Assembly: GCA_031771865.1 (NCBI GenBank)
Contig: JASISA010000023.1
Location: forward strand, 310,001 to 374,000
Source of the DNA: Nothophaeocryptopus gaeumannii
Lineage: Eukaryota > Ascomycota > Dothideomycetes > Mycosphaerellales > Mycosphaerellaceae
Direction of reading: 5' to 3'
DNA length: 64,000 bases
Under the pieces are notes generated by a model. It worked only from the letters and a program-made list of their open reading frames with translations, did no database searches and had not been told where the DNA came from. Both the position numbers and the translations under genes were made by a program. Numbering within the stretch: the stretch's first letter is position 1; the number at the start of each line of letters is the position of its first letter. Positions 32,924-44,751 of the stretch are shown here, piece by piece.

Positions 32924-34637
32924 TTAGCTTCGAAGAAGCGGAGCGCGGACTGTCAGTGACCTGACGTCTGGTTGATTGTATTGTATGCTGTCAGCGACGC
33001 TCCGCCAAAATCCGCACCTACGCTCCAACATGCTTGGCTTTTCATTCGCAAACCCGTCGCTCCGTACCACGAACTGCTCGCTGCTTTCCTCGAGCTCCGG
33101 CACACCAGGCTGAGAGACGCTGGCCAGCTTATGCGCATTTGGGTCGCCGGTATGACAAAAAGACGCAAGGGCGCCGGCGAAGCCCTGAGAGATCAATGAA
33201 TCTTGGTGCTGGATCAGATTGACTTGGTTCCACTGGATCCGGGATCAGCAACCACATTGAGTCAACTACTTCAAAGACTGCTCACATATATCGTGTCACT
33301 TCCATGCTTCGCGGGATCGATTGTGGACTCGCCGAGGCAAGATTGTTTGCGGCTAGCACTTAAGGTCCAAAGCGCTGGACACGCCAGCACCGTGTGTCTG
33401 TAGATGAGGCCCACTCGAGCGTACGGTATATTGCACACCAATTCTTCAGCCACGCCGGATGCTGGGTACAATGAGCGTGCCTGGTCCAGATCTTGCTGCG
33501 ATAGGCTTGGCAAGTAGCCTCGAAGCCACGTCTCAAAGGAGACGAATGAACAATTGAAGTCCGGCGTTCCTGCCAAGGCGGCCCCCGTAGCGTTCTGAAG
33601 TTCAGGCGGGATGAAGTCCTCACCCTCATGGAGGTTGTAGAAACCAAAGACATAATCTGCATTCACAGCGCCTTGGGCAGTAGCTTTCGACAGCGGCTCC
33701 TGGATGAAATTGCCATCGATGACTGGCGCCCATGTGTACGAGAAAGTGTTATACGTGTGGCTCCCGCTCATCTGGAGAGCGGCAGTACGCAAAGTTAGCA
33801 CGTCAACAGTCTTCAAGCATTGTAACGAGTGTGATCCAGCGCACCCAGCGAGAGCCGCAAAGCTGTCGTAGATGGTCTGAGCTTCAGGCGCATCATACCG
33901 GTACGTCTTGGGCCAGAATGGGCTAGACGCCAATGCTTTTGAGGACAGCTTCGGCTCTGTGCGGCCACCACTCGCAATGACTTGCGCCACTACAGATTCT
34001 GCGCCAGCTGACTGGCCCTAGATAGTCACATTGTCTTCTGGATTCCCGCCGAAGTGCGAAATGTACTTGTGCGTCCATGTCAAGGCAGCTTGCTGATCCA
34101 ACAGACCCGGGTTGTGGTCAACCTCGGAATCCTCTGCGATCTCTCGGCCGGACAGGAAGCCAATTGCATTCAAACGGTAGTTCGAGTACACAAAGATGAA
34201 GCCGTTCTCTGAGCTGACGTTCAGGGTCGGGTATCCAGAAGGCGAAATGCGAAAACTGCCTCCGCCTTGGATGTATGCTGCGCCATGCCAAACCGCGTCG
34301 ACAGGTCTGAGTGGCTGACCAGTAGTCCACGGACGGCTATAGAGTCCAAGAAACAAGCAGTCCTCGCTCCCGTTCACGGTGCGCTGAGGGCAGTAGCCGT
34401 ACGGCGGAGTACTGTTGTCCGTGCCATTTATTATGGCTATGGGAGGCTGTGGAGCGCGAAAGTGGTTTCGGCATGTCGACGGTACGGCGAAAGGTATTCT
34501 CGTCCAGTACGAGATAATATACGTGTCGGAGCAGGCGCCTTCGAAGGTCCCATAATCGAGCTTCGCGAGGAGCCTGCCTTGACAATTAATCAGCCTCGAC
34601 AAGCAACATAAACGACGAGTGTCGAGGCGGCCGACAT
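32924..34637 (-). pseudogene. secreted type-B carboxylesterase, inactivated
   Basis: A carboxylesterase/lipase family gene. It begins MSAASTLVVYVAC, a plausible signal peptide, but the reading frame moves by one base near 34590 before LLAKLDYGTFEGACSD. The frame is then open through FRAPQPP, NGSEDCLFLGLY and LDQQAALTWTHKYISHFGG to NVTI, where a TAG at 34018-34020 stands exactly at the Trp that precedes the nucleophile elbow GQSAGAES. The same frame continues to 33286; a good 53-nt intron (33233-33285) joins DTIY to WNQVNLIQ, and the last exon ends at 32924. The oxyanion-hole segment reads HGAAYIQGGGS. The breaks make activity unlikely. Confidence 0.78.
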
Positions 34638-37007
34638 GATGCCGTTTTACAAGCCACGTCAAGACATGGCTTCTTTACTGGCAAGTACATCACTTTTGCA
34701 TGACGCGGACAGACTCAGCCCGCGTGCCGGTCAAGGAGCAGCTTGACGCGAGCGAAAATTGTCCGCCATCGGTTTTGAGGCAAGCTCTTGTCCACAGTCT
34801 ACCCTCACTGCATCGCACACTTTCCCTGGGGCAGATCTGGAGTCGGTCGTGGAGAGGAGCGGAGAAGGGGGTGGGATTGTGGGTCATCAGACATGGCTTC
34901 TCGGGCCGTCATCAGCCGAAATATTTGCTGCCATGGTTTGGAAGCGATGAGGTACGACACAGAGACCTGAGCTGTGAAGGGCTCCAAGAGAATGTGGCCT
35001 ATGCATTCGAGGCGACAAGAGTGGTCTGAGGGAGGTGGTGTGGTGAGTTGTGAAGAGGTGAGGTTGAAGGATGCGGAGCCTTCCGTACGCACCGAATGGA
35101 GCCAACGCGACTTCTACACAGACTTCGCTCTTTCTCCTCCTCTCAACTCCACCCGTGCGTCGCTATCTTTTGCCCCAGCAGGCCGATCGACAACTCGCCA
35201 TGGAAACTCGATCGAGCGATTGTCAACTACGACGGCAGAACGTATACCACGATGCCATCGCGCCCGCCGTACGAGCAACGAGTGATTTGCCAATGAAACC
35301 GAAAGACATGATGCCATAGGACAGCAGCTTGCGACACTTTCTGAAAGACAACACTGTTCCACCCAGACCATGAAGTCTTTCCAGAACCACGAGACGATGC
35401 GCTGTGTCGGGGCATAGTTGCAAGAGAATGGCCTTTCGCGGACGAACGCAAGCAGAGCGACAGATGGAATGATATTCATTTCAGTGCTCAGTGCCTAGCT
35501 CGCTGGCTACATGCTCGCCGCTGAACGGATTCTGTGTCGACGGAGTCTGAACACACTCGAGATACAGGTGAGGTGCCTATTTCTTCACATTGAGCCTCGT
35601 CTACTGTCATCTCTCACCAAAGTCAGGATGCAGAGTTTCGGCAATCAAATCGACTGTAGGCATGGCAAGTACTTCACTGTTGGTACAGCGCCTGACAAAG
35701 CGTTGAAGCACTGTATTCTTCCTCCAGTATTCTGAGCTCTGCTAGCGTCCGGACTCTCATGCCTCACCATTTCAGACCAAACAAAACCCAGTCTCGTTGC
35801 CGCCTTCAAGCTTTTAATCGCAAATTCTCACTGTCAAAGAGAAGGGGTTACCGCTCTCTCCATTCTTACGAGACCTTTGGTTTGTCGCATGGGAAAGTTG
35901 AATGGCTTGGGCAGTCGCCACGAATTACTTTGAGATCTCGGGGCTGTCCCAGACGTTGCCTTGCACGCAGCGAGCATTCCGTACAAAAGGCTGATCTGGT
36001 ATCTTGCGGTCCTGAACACTGTCGCTCTGATTTCCATCGTCCTTTGGTTTCTCCAGATCAAGGGAAGCAGCCTGGAAGAGCTGAACTTCGTCTCCGCGGT
36101 CCCGACAATTCGGTATGCATCGTATCAGCCAGGAAGAATGCTTCCATGTGGCTGTGAAGACCGACCTTCAGCGACAAGTCGCCCTTGTCGCCGAAGCTAT
36201 ATCGCTTTGACACCACTGGTTCAATTTGGAATTGTGCTGGTCTGCCTATCGTCCTGCTTATCTGTTGCAGCGGACAAGTCCGCGGACAGCTCTCAGTCGC
36301 CAGCAGCTGAAAACAACGCCTCGGTCCTGCATCGCCAAGGACCTGCTCAGATGTGTACAAGCTCATGCAAACGATGCATTTTCATCTTGGCGTTGTGCCG
36401 TTGTAAGTGATAACCATCTATAGAGTTCCTTGGCAGGATCCACAGCTTATCTTCAACCATTCCCCAGCCCACTTCACACCAAGAACCACTGCACATAACG
36501 CTGTCGATCCTCAGATGCTGCCAACGGGGTCGAAATAAACTACTTACCAACTTGTTGGGGCTGCAGTCAAGCTTTACTACATGTGTGTTGACGTCTGACG
36601 TTCTTGGCTTGAATGCCAGCTCATTGGACATCCAGCCAGTCTCCACTTCTCCATGGGGCAATCAGGTGTTATCTGTATGCCATATTCAAAGGATGGCCTG
36701 GGCGCTGTCATTTTAGATCAACATTGAGCAGGCATCTTGAAGCATGCCCGGCAAGACGCTTCACCATCGAAGACCGCATTGGTGGGCTCTGTTGGTATCA
36801 CTATCAGGAGGCTTTATCGTCTTCAGACCGGTAGACGTTGCTTCCGGCCTGCTTGACAAATTGATGCAGATGGCATTGACAGTATTCGGCTGGTATAGAA
36901 GAACGATGGCCCGCGTGCATACGCAGTCGGAGTCTGATCAACTTTGCTGCTAAGACTCTTTACCAACATATTACCTGAACAGCCTCTTCGGGAGGCGAAC
37001 AGTCAGC
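34638..37007. other. gene-poor region
   Basis: 2.4 kb with only short overlapping frames. A 149-codon frame on the plus strand at 35961-36410 has hydrophobic stretches but no recognisable motif and is matched by open frames on the other strand. GATA-factor-type hexamers (CTTATC near 36447, TTATCT near 36669) lie upstream of the nitrite/formate transporter but are common by chance. Confidence 0.4.
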
Positions 37008-38216
37008 ATGCAGCAACACATCCATGCCATCACCAATGCCTACACTCCAATGGAGACGGTCGAGCTCTGCGGCCGCTCCGGAGTCGTCAAGGCCAACATG
37101 CGCATTGATAAGATGTTCATGAGCTCAGTTGTTGCTGGGATGCTTCTTTCATTTGCTTGCGCAGCATTGCTGAGCACGAACACGGCACCATGGTATCAAG
37201 AGAACGCCCCAGGTTTGATTAGAATGATCGGAGCAGTCGTAGGTTCATCGAAGGAAACTCCGTGAGAACGAGCTGACGAGCTTTGCAGATCTTCCCATTC
37301 GGTTTGACAATGGTCATCGTAACTGGAACCGATCTGTGCACTGGCTCTTTCATGATCACGACAATCTCCGTACTGCAACGACGACTTTCACCTCTGAAGA
37401 TGCTCATCCACTGGTTCGTGACCTTCTGGGGCAACCTTGCGGGATCACTCTTCGTCGTCGCCCTAATCACTGGATACGGAGGCGTCTTCGATACAAACCC
37501 ATACCGGGCCGAAGTCATTGCATTCAACGCAAAGAAGGTCGTGACTCCCGAATGGCATATGATCTTCTTGCGCGGCATTGGAGCCAATTGGCTCGTGTGC
37601 ATGGCCTGTTTCCTGGCATTTATGGCCCGGGAGTACTTCAGCAAAGTCGTGGCTATCTGGTGAGACATCCGATTGGGCTTCACAGAAGCCTTTGACGTTC
37701 GTTCACTGACCTCAAACCCAGGTGGCCCACATTTGCCTTCGTCTGCCTTGGATTTGATCACGTTGTCGCCAACATGGTAAGTGCAAGGACTCGTGAGAAT
37801 GCAACCGAGTGGAGTGATGACAAAGGGTCATGAAACACCAACAAGCAAGCGGTGTGCTGACTGCGTTGGGAATTGCAGTTCTTCGTCCCGACTGCCATTT
37901 TCCAAAACGACCCGGCCATTACGGTTGGCTATTACATCTGGAAGTCTTTGATCCCGGCCTTGATCGGAAACATTGTAGGCGGAGGTCTCTTCGTAGGCGT
38001 TGTCTATTGGTATCTTGTAAGTGGAGCTGTGAAATCTCGCACTTCGTTCTGTCTTACTGACATGATCTCGATTAGCATATTACGGGCGAGGACGCCGTTC
38101 CCGTGGACGGAGTGTATTTTGGCTCAGACAAAGCCCCTTTGCTGGGCCAGGACGCGGACAGCCCTCAACGACACCACTCTGAGGACCGTGGGAAGAGTGC
38201 TGAAGCAATGGTGTGA
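37008..38216 (+). CDS. formate/nitrite transporter (FNT family)
   Basis: Five exons (37008-37238, 37289-37659, 37722-37776, 37879-38016, 38076-38216) give 311 residues; each junction restores a family motif (GAVIFPFGLTMVIVTG; VVAIWWPTFAFVCLGFDHVVANM; WYLHITGED). Six membrane helices are evident. Typical FNT features are NMRIDKMFMSSVVAGMLLSF at helix 1, TDLCTGSF after helix 2, FWGNLAGSL, and GFDHVVANMFF in the second half, where the central His of the pore lies. The family forms pentamers in the plasma membrane and moves nitrite or formate; Aspergillus NitA is the fungal reference. The hydrophilic C-terminus is short and His/Asp-rich. Confidence 0.92.
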
Positions 38217-39958
38217 GGTACATGAATAGCAATTGTGGGCCTTTAGGTGCAATAGGCCCTCGTTCCCCGTGAAGACTTAGCCCTGACCCGCGAAAGAAAC
38301 GAGATCCCACTGAAGAAAGAATTGACGACTCTCTCCATGATCAAGCTTGCACTGCTTGTGTCGCCCTACAACATCGGTCCTGTTCATCTTGGACAGCTCG
38401 GCGATGGCGTCTACTTCCCCCATTCATTGTCAGACACGTAGCACAAAGCAAGCATATCCTTCCCCCACTCACATGGCGTCGCAAAAGCCTATGAAGATCA
38501 CATCCAATCTGAAAAATGCCGTCGCGTCACATTCCGTCCCGAGTCGTAAACAAGATCCGCGCTGGGTTCGGCTCGTAGCGGCGCCGCCCGTCCGACAAGT
38601 TCAAGTCGAGTCGAGTCGAAAAAGACAGTTCTCTGCTATCTATCCTTGGAATCCTGATCAAGGTCGTACCACTCGTAGTGGAGCTTTCATTCCAGCCTTT
38701 ACCTTCTACGGTATGTTTGACAAGCTTGTGGGCTCTCTAAGCAGAGAAAATCAACACTACCAAGGCAGATCGTTGCCCAAATTGTCGGGCTGTATACGAT
38801 TCATGAGGGAGCGACGACGACATGGTGCATGCTGGACGTCCAGAGTCCGTGTCCGTAGCGATGGAAAATCCTACTCGGGTGACGTGAAGAAGTTGAGCGT
38901 TGTCAACATGTTCTAGACCACGAAGTGTTTTCGTACTTAATTACCCTTGGCCTGGTGCCGGACTGCTGCGGACTTCGGAGTACAGAGCAGCATCATTCCA
39001 CAGACGAGCTTGCAGGTGGTGGTGCAGGTGCGGAGGTTGGCGCCGACCATTGAACAGCTCGAGGGCGGGGAACGGCACTTGAGAAGCGTGCCTGTCAGTA
39101 GTACAGCACTAAAGAAAGACTGTACACATAAAGCTAGAGTACTTGGCCTACTGCAGTGATCATCGGGTTCGTACAGTGACGATGTCATGATGCTTCATCC
39201 TCCGGTACCAGTTGCTCAAAGCCGACAGGAATGAGACTGGGGTTGAGTTGATAGGCGTACAGGTGCAACTGTACGAGGGATGATAAGTACCCATCAACGT
39301 TGAGGTAAAAACAGAGTATGCTTGCAAAAAAGGTCCTTCAATTCGAACCAGCTACATGATACCAGCCCTCCAGACCGGTGGGCCTCAACAAGAGGCAGAG
39401 GCATTGGGCTGCCCAAAGCCACTCCAACATCTCCGACTGGAAACATGTGGCACCACAACAAACGGGTGACTGAAACTCCCGTGACCACGTACGCTTCCCC
39501 TCTCTCAAATCCATGCTGTCGGGAAAGCGCCACACGCTGCTTTCCGGATGCTGAAACGCTCCAAAATAAGTAACCAAGGGTATCATCCATCCCTAACGTC
39601 AACAAACGTCAACAAACGTCAACAAACGTCAACAGAGTAGTGACTGGACCCTTCCATCGAGTACTGAAACACCGTCCCACATGCATTGCATTGCCTCCAA
39701 TGGCAAGTCCCCTGAACGCCAAGGTCCGAGACACAAAAAAAGTTGTCTTCATCATCAGACATTGATCCTCAATCAGATTGCTTTTAGTGGTACAGTCATC
39801 ACGCAAACGCCTCGCTTCCAATCTGTTGTCTTAAAGCCTCCCGTGGTGTTGTAGTAGTACTAGGTCATGGTCGATAGACCCGGAAAGGGACTGGACAAAG
39901 TTTGGTCCCACGCAAGTCGAGGGACTTTGCCCTCAATCGTCCCTGGTATGATGTGCGT
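38217..39958. other. intergenic region
   Basis: 1.7 kb without a supportable gene. A plus-strand frame at 38347-38916 is open for 189 codons but basic, unstructured and unlike any family. The region holds a short tandem repeat of a CRE half-site (listed separately). Confidence 0.4.
39596..39634. repeat. four tandem 10-nt units containing ACGTCA
   Basis: ACGTCAACAA is repeated four times with exact 10-nt spacing (the last unit ends ACGTCAACA). ACGTCA is the ATF/CREB half-site, here spaced one helical turn apart. It lies 325 nt beyond the stop of the ECL1-type gene and 1.4 kb beyond the FNT gene, so a promoter role is not obvious. Confidence 0.8.
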
Positions 39959-40390
39959 CTATCGCAAGCTGGACCGACGTCTTGCAGCCTTTGCAGCATC
40001 GAGTGCAGCGAAGTATTCGTTGAGCTGGGCTTTGGCGTCGCTGGAGTATCCGGCAGACGAGCTCAGGTTTGAGGTGGTAGAAGATAAGGATGTCCTCGAT
40101 GACGAAGGGGTGAGTTGTCGCTCGTCAATTTGTTCGGACTGTTGGTGGGCTGTGGGCCACATGAAGTATGAAGATCGTGGTCGAGACCCAGTAGCTGGTG
40201 CATTGTAGCTAGCAGTTTGTCGTTGGTGGTATTGGCTCGAGGTCCAGTTGCGTTCTGCAGTCGATTGAGGTGAAGTAGGTGAGCTCGGGTTCGATCGTTC
40301 GACATCAGCGAGCTTGCATCGCTGTGAGCAGTATGGGCCATCGGGTGAGTCTCGGTCACAGTAGAGGCAGAAGTCTTGGAAGCAGTCCAT
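39959..40390 (-). CDS. ECL1-family zinc-binding lifespan/stress regulator
   Basis: A single exon of 143 residues, ATG at 40390. The N-terminus carries the family's Cys signature: FCLYCDRDSPDGPYCSQRC, four cysteines as C-X2-C then C-X3-C, followed by KLADVERS. The centre is Ser/Thr/Gln-rich and disordered. The tail, KAQLNEYFAALDAAKAARRR, is the conserved C-terminal helix of the family. Fission yeast Ecl1-3 extend chronological lifespan and respond to sulphur or zinc limitation. The mechanism is poorly known. Confidence 0.85.
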   Translation of the reverse strand: MDCFQDFCLYCDRDSPDGPYCSQRCKLADVERSNPSSPTSPQSTAERNWTSSQYHQRQTASYNAPATGSRPRSSYFMWPTAHQQSEQIDERQLTPSSSRTSLSSTTSNLSSSAGYSSDAKAQLNEYFAALDAAKAARRRSSLR

Positions 40391-43300
40391 TGTTATGATG
40401 ATATGCGTGGTGAAAGTGATTGATGTGAAGAAGAGTCGACGAATACAAGTAGTCGATTGTGTCGAAGAGCTGTCGAAAGGATCGAATGTTGTCTGCAGGA
40501 ATGCAGCCAGAGAAGTATTTTAAAGATGGTGGTGATTCACAGCTCCGCACGGACAATGGCGCAATGACCAGGTTGTATGGTGGTCAGAGAGGGACTTGGC
40601 AGGCTGTACCTGAGTACGTGATTGATGTGTCAAGATGGTGTCGGTATGGTATGCTATGGTGCAATGTAGAAGAGGATTGGCGACTGACTGTATATATGGC
40701 AAAGAGTGACTTTCGGGATATGGCGAGGGAGAGGTTAGATAGATATATCGAGAAGAGGAGAGGAAGCAGCCTTCGAAAGCAGGCACACCTCGATGGCCCT
40801 CTGCGGCTGCCAATCAGCAACGGACAAGCATTCGGAGGTGGGTCTAGAGAGAGCCTCGTGCACCGCAGCGACGCTAGTCGTAATCGCAACCTGCAGTAGC
40901 AGCAGGCATACCGTGAGTGGGCGTGTGAGATAGTAGTGGGAGGACTCGCGTCATGCGCATTGCCCAGCTGGGTGCCCGCACCTTTGACTAGGTGATTTGA
41001 CGCCGACTGCAAGCTCTGGCAGCTTCGGTAAGTGAATGGAACCAGCAGAGTCCGTCGCCGGGACCCCATTCCTGTGCCCAGCTGGGGTGGTGCTGGACGA
41101 CCCCGGCCGTCTGCGACGACGGGCCTCCTCTTTGTGGTGTTTCGTCCCAGTACTTGCGCTCCGTACATGGCACGATGGCTACAACCCGCCCCATTACGCT
41201 CCACAGTGGCAGAAATCGCCGCAGTCAGCGGCTGAGGACGCTCAGACGCTATCAACGTCGATAGACCACGAGTTGCGCATCTCCCGTGCCTTGTACCAAA
41301 GTGGAAGTGCAAGCGAGACAACCAAGACGAGCGATTTTCCTGTAAGCGCCAGAGCCACCAGAGCCAACAGCATCCTCGTTTGCCTCGTCCACTGCGTCCA
41401 GCAGACGTTTCATGCCTTGTGCAGTGTTTTGCCAGACAAAGGCCGCCGCCCGGAGGATTCGTTCACCACCGGCTTGAGCAAATTATATGCTGGGCCTCTC
41501 GCTGCCTCTCACCCTCTCAAAGTGCTCCGTTCTGACACGGCTGCCCGCGGCCATGTTCGGCGCCTCTTTGTTGTTTGACTCCTCCCAGCGTGCGCAAGTC
41601 GATCGTCGTGATAGGCATCAGATGATCTGGCCGGAGCGCTCGGGAATTTTACGCAGGGCTCCGCTTGGGACCGCTGGGAGAGCATGTCCTGCACGGAGAC
41701 GGAGCATGCTTGCGCCGGACTCAAACATGCCCTCAAGAACAGCGCTTTGCTTGGTGCATTCCTGTGGCACTGTTTATGTTGAGCACAGACGCTCAAAAAC
41801 AAGGCTCGTTCAAAGGCTAAAGAGGGCAATGCATCGCTCTCGGAGAGATCGTGCGTTCGACAATGGATCACACGGTTCGGGCCACCACGTACCTACTTTG
41901 TCGTACCTTGGCGCCAGCAGCGCCTCTTGCGGATGGATAACGTGGCCGGTTTGTCCCTATCGGCGAGTTGGTGAGCTACCACAGTCTCTCGAAGCGCTCA
42001 ACGGGGCACAGCGAGGGCATGATAACATCAATGCCACGGTGTTTGGTTGAACATTCTCGCCACCTCAACTACCTAGACAACGAGCCACACTGTGCTCGCC
42101 TAAACATTGATGGTCTCCTCCAGAACTTTTGCGGCGCCAGCCAAACCGTTCATGCAGTACGACCAGGTTGGCATTGACCCACCTGACTTGAGGGCACCCC
42201 ACACCGAGAGTAGTTCTCTTGTACCTGTATGCCGCTACTGCACCGCCAGACGGAGACCTGGACAGGGTCCGTATCAAGATTGTGAAGACATATCTTAGAT
42301 AGGCATTTGATCTGCCAATCGCCTGCTAGCGTGATATTGGACAAAGTCTGATGAGCAGGACGCTTCGCGAGCAGACATCGATGAACAAGCGGAAGCGAGT
42401 GAAGTCACACCCAGAGAGCCCAATGCAGATGTATCGTGCCATGGAGAGATCCAAGCTCCCCTTGAGCATGTCTCACAAAGACGCAATTTTGGTGCGTGAG
42501 CTACACCTCGACGGCTCAACCCCACAATCCAACCCCCATCCGTCGGCGCTTGCGGTAATGGCGATCGTCTTCGTGCGCGAGACGCCTGAGGATGATGATC
42601 GTTTCGATAGTGACGGTAGTGGAGGATTGTGCGGTCGCAACAGCATAGCGTGTCTTCGGTCGGACGTGAACGTCTCTCACGGCTGATCCAGAGCGGCGCC
42701 ATCCCGAGAATCTCGATTCTTCCAATCCGTCCTACTTCCTACACCTACACTCGCCTTGTCGTCATCAAAAGGTCCAAGGAAACTAGGTCACGCCCCCTGA
42801 GATGTACCTGCACGCAGCGGCCAATCATCACATCATCTGCCGCGGCTGTATATGCACCTCACCTGTGGAGTACAGCATTACGAAGGCATCATCAAGGATT
42901 GCGGACAGCCACGTGGGACGCGTCCATTTGAAACTGCACTGCATGCGCATCCGCACACGGAGAGACAAGCAAGCTGGAGAAAATGGAGGCTTCTAGTCGG
43001 AATGCATCTGCCGAAAACAGATACAAACTCTGGATGCATTGGACTGGGGCGAAGCGGCCTAATTCGGCATTACGGATAAGATGTGAGAGAGTGGACCTTG
43101 TTCAGACCGAGCCATGCGAGATAGAGATCAAAGAGCCCTGTGCTTGAAAGGGTCTGAAATATTGGCGATAACCGAGCTGGCCGCACTGCAATGGACTCGC
43201 AAAGACCAGGCCGGCGCGAATGAGCAAGTTCTAGGGTCCGTCACTGTCTTCCTATCAACCAAGACTTGCTTTCTGGCCTCCTTGAGAGTTTCGTAGATAT

Positions 43301-43666
43301 GTGACCTGAACTGGATTCGTCGATTGGCAGCTGTCATGCGGCTCCCGCGTATATCGCATATAGCCGGAGTTGCGGCAACTTCATCATGCTGCGTCCACAT
43401 TCTTTGTGCCGTACAGCAACGTACCTATGGAATGTGGTGAAACGGCGGTGTCGTGCAACAGATAACAAGATCACTGCCGGGTACACGCGGTTCGCCCAGG
43501 CATAAATGCGCAACCAAGGTCGATTTACAAAATCGCCTGCGCGGGATGTTTGTTGGCCAACAAAGGAGCAGGAATGGAGATGACGTCCTAACACTTATGC
43601 ATACTACTGGGTACTATCTGGATCAACTTCGGATCGGCTGCCGATACTTGGAAGAACCTCAAAGCC
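40391..43666. other. gene-poor region
   Basis: 3.3 kb. Many short frames overlap on both strands and none has a family signature. The first ~350 nt are probably the ECL1-type leader and promoter (purine-rich GAGAGG runs on the plus strand near 40730-40770). Confidence 0.4.
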
Positions 43667-44662
43667 CTACAACTCGGCGGCCACCTTTTGAGCACTCACA
43701 CCAGCTGCCCATCTATCCATCCCCTTCTGCAAGCTCTCCAATCCTTTGCCCACGATCAGCGGTGCCGGATGACACGTCAACTGACCGCTTGCCAGCGCCT
43801 TTCCCACGAAGTTCTGCCAGACTGGAAAAGCAAAGTCTCCGACTCCAAAACCCATCGTGGCTTTGACGTGCGACGGGATATCCTCTGGCAGAGGATGGGT
43901 CAAGACGAGTTTGCCGCCGCCTACTTTCTCCAGGATCTGGTAATCGTGCGGGTACGTGGCGTCTTCGGAGATGGCGTCAAAGGTGCCTACCAGCTTGTGA
44001 CTACCGATGGCTTTGACGACATCGTCGACAAGGTTGGGATCCTTGTAATCGAAGGTTTCGCTAGCTCCGACGGACTTGCAGAGTGCGTGATTGCGTGGAC
44101 TTGCGATGGATATGACCTTGATTCCGGAGGACGTGGCGAGTTGAGTGGTTGTTAGTCCCACCGTTGAAGAGCCGCCATATATGACTAGGACTTGCCCGGA
44201 TGGCTTTGGGCTCGTGGTGGGTTCTGGCAGCTCAAGAATTTCATACAAGCCTGAGATTGCGGTTCCGATGCTGACGGGCATTACTGCGCCTTGTGCGAAG
44301 GAGATATGCTCTGGCAGGATCGCGACTACACCTGCCTTGACTTTGGTGAAGAGTGCGAAAGCGCCGTTCTGTGGATCGGCCGTGATCATCGAGAAGGCTT
44401 GAGCGATTACTCTGTCGCCTTTCTTGAACTTCGTAACGCCAGACCCGATTTCGAAGACTTCGCCTGCAACATCGTGGCCGAGTACGTGCGGCAACTTTTG
44501 CAGGAAAGCACCTGTCTTTGACTGGAAGTCATCGATAGGATTGATGGCGATGACTCGGTTTTGGATGATGAGCTCGTCGTCGCCGGGTGTAGGCATGTCC
44601 AGTTCGCCGATTCTCAGAGGCTTGCCGATTTCGTCTAGCCATGCTGCTCGATTCTTCGCCAT
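43667..44662 (-). CDS. medium-chain dehydrogenase/reductase, zinc-independent (enoyl-reductase-like)
   Basis: A single exon of 331 residues. The GroES-like half (residues 1-130) has NPIDDFQSKTG and LGHDVAGEVFEIGSGV but lacks the catalytic zinc Cys/His set. The Rossmann half carries the nucleotide loop VLVIYGGSSTVG and the segment CKSVGASETFDYKDP. This is the fungal trans-enoyl-reductase / quinone-oxidoreductase-like branch, NADPH-dependent and cytosolic. No polyketide synthase lies next to it in this window, so a role in secondary metabolism is not indicated. Confidence 0.88.
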   Translation of the reverse strand: MAKNRAAWLDEIGKPLRIGELDMPTPGDDELIIQNRVIAINPIDDFQSKTGAFLQKLPHVLGHDVAGEVFEIGSGVTKFKKGDRVIAQAFSMITADPQNGAFALFTKVKAGVVAILPEHISFAQGAVMPVSIGTAISGLYEILELPEPTTSPKPSGQVLVIYGGSSTVGLTTTQLATSSGIKVISIASPRNHALCKSVGASETFDYKDPNLVDDVVKAIGSHKLVGTFDAISEDATYPHDYQILEKVGGGKLVLTHPLPEDIPSHVKATMGFGVGDFAFPVWQNFVGKALASGQLTCHPAPLIVGKGLESLQKGMDRWAAGVSAQKVAAEL

Positions 44663-44740
44663 GTTGGGATAGTTTACAGGTAAGTGCGGTGTTGTGTCTG
44701 TTGACTGATGGCGGTAAGTGAGCTGAGCTGGAGGTTTCCT

Positions 44741-44746
44741 TTTATA
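44741..44746 (-). promoter_or_regulatory. TATA box of the MDR oxidoreductase gene
   Basis: GATATAAAAGG on the minus strand, about 80 nt upstream of the start codon, a good TATA match at a normal distance. Confidence 0.5.
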
Positions 44747-44751
44747 TCCTG

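Noticed and set aside
35961..36410. 149-codon plus-strand frame with hydrophobic stretches
   Set aside because: No motif, overlapped by open frames on the other strand, and unusual Cys/Ser-rich end.
38347..38916. 189-codon plus-strand frame after the FNT gene
   Set aside because: Composition looks random and basic; no domain or splice context.
39310..39410. Minus-strand GGTTCGAATTG followed by T6, resembling a pol III B box and terminator
   Set aside because: No matching A box or cloverleaf; the T-stem does not pair. Not enough for an RNA gene call.
40584..41321. 245-codon minus-strand frame upstream of the ECL1-type gene
   Set aside because: Rich in Arg, Ser and His without pattern; alternative frames are as long.
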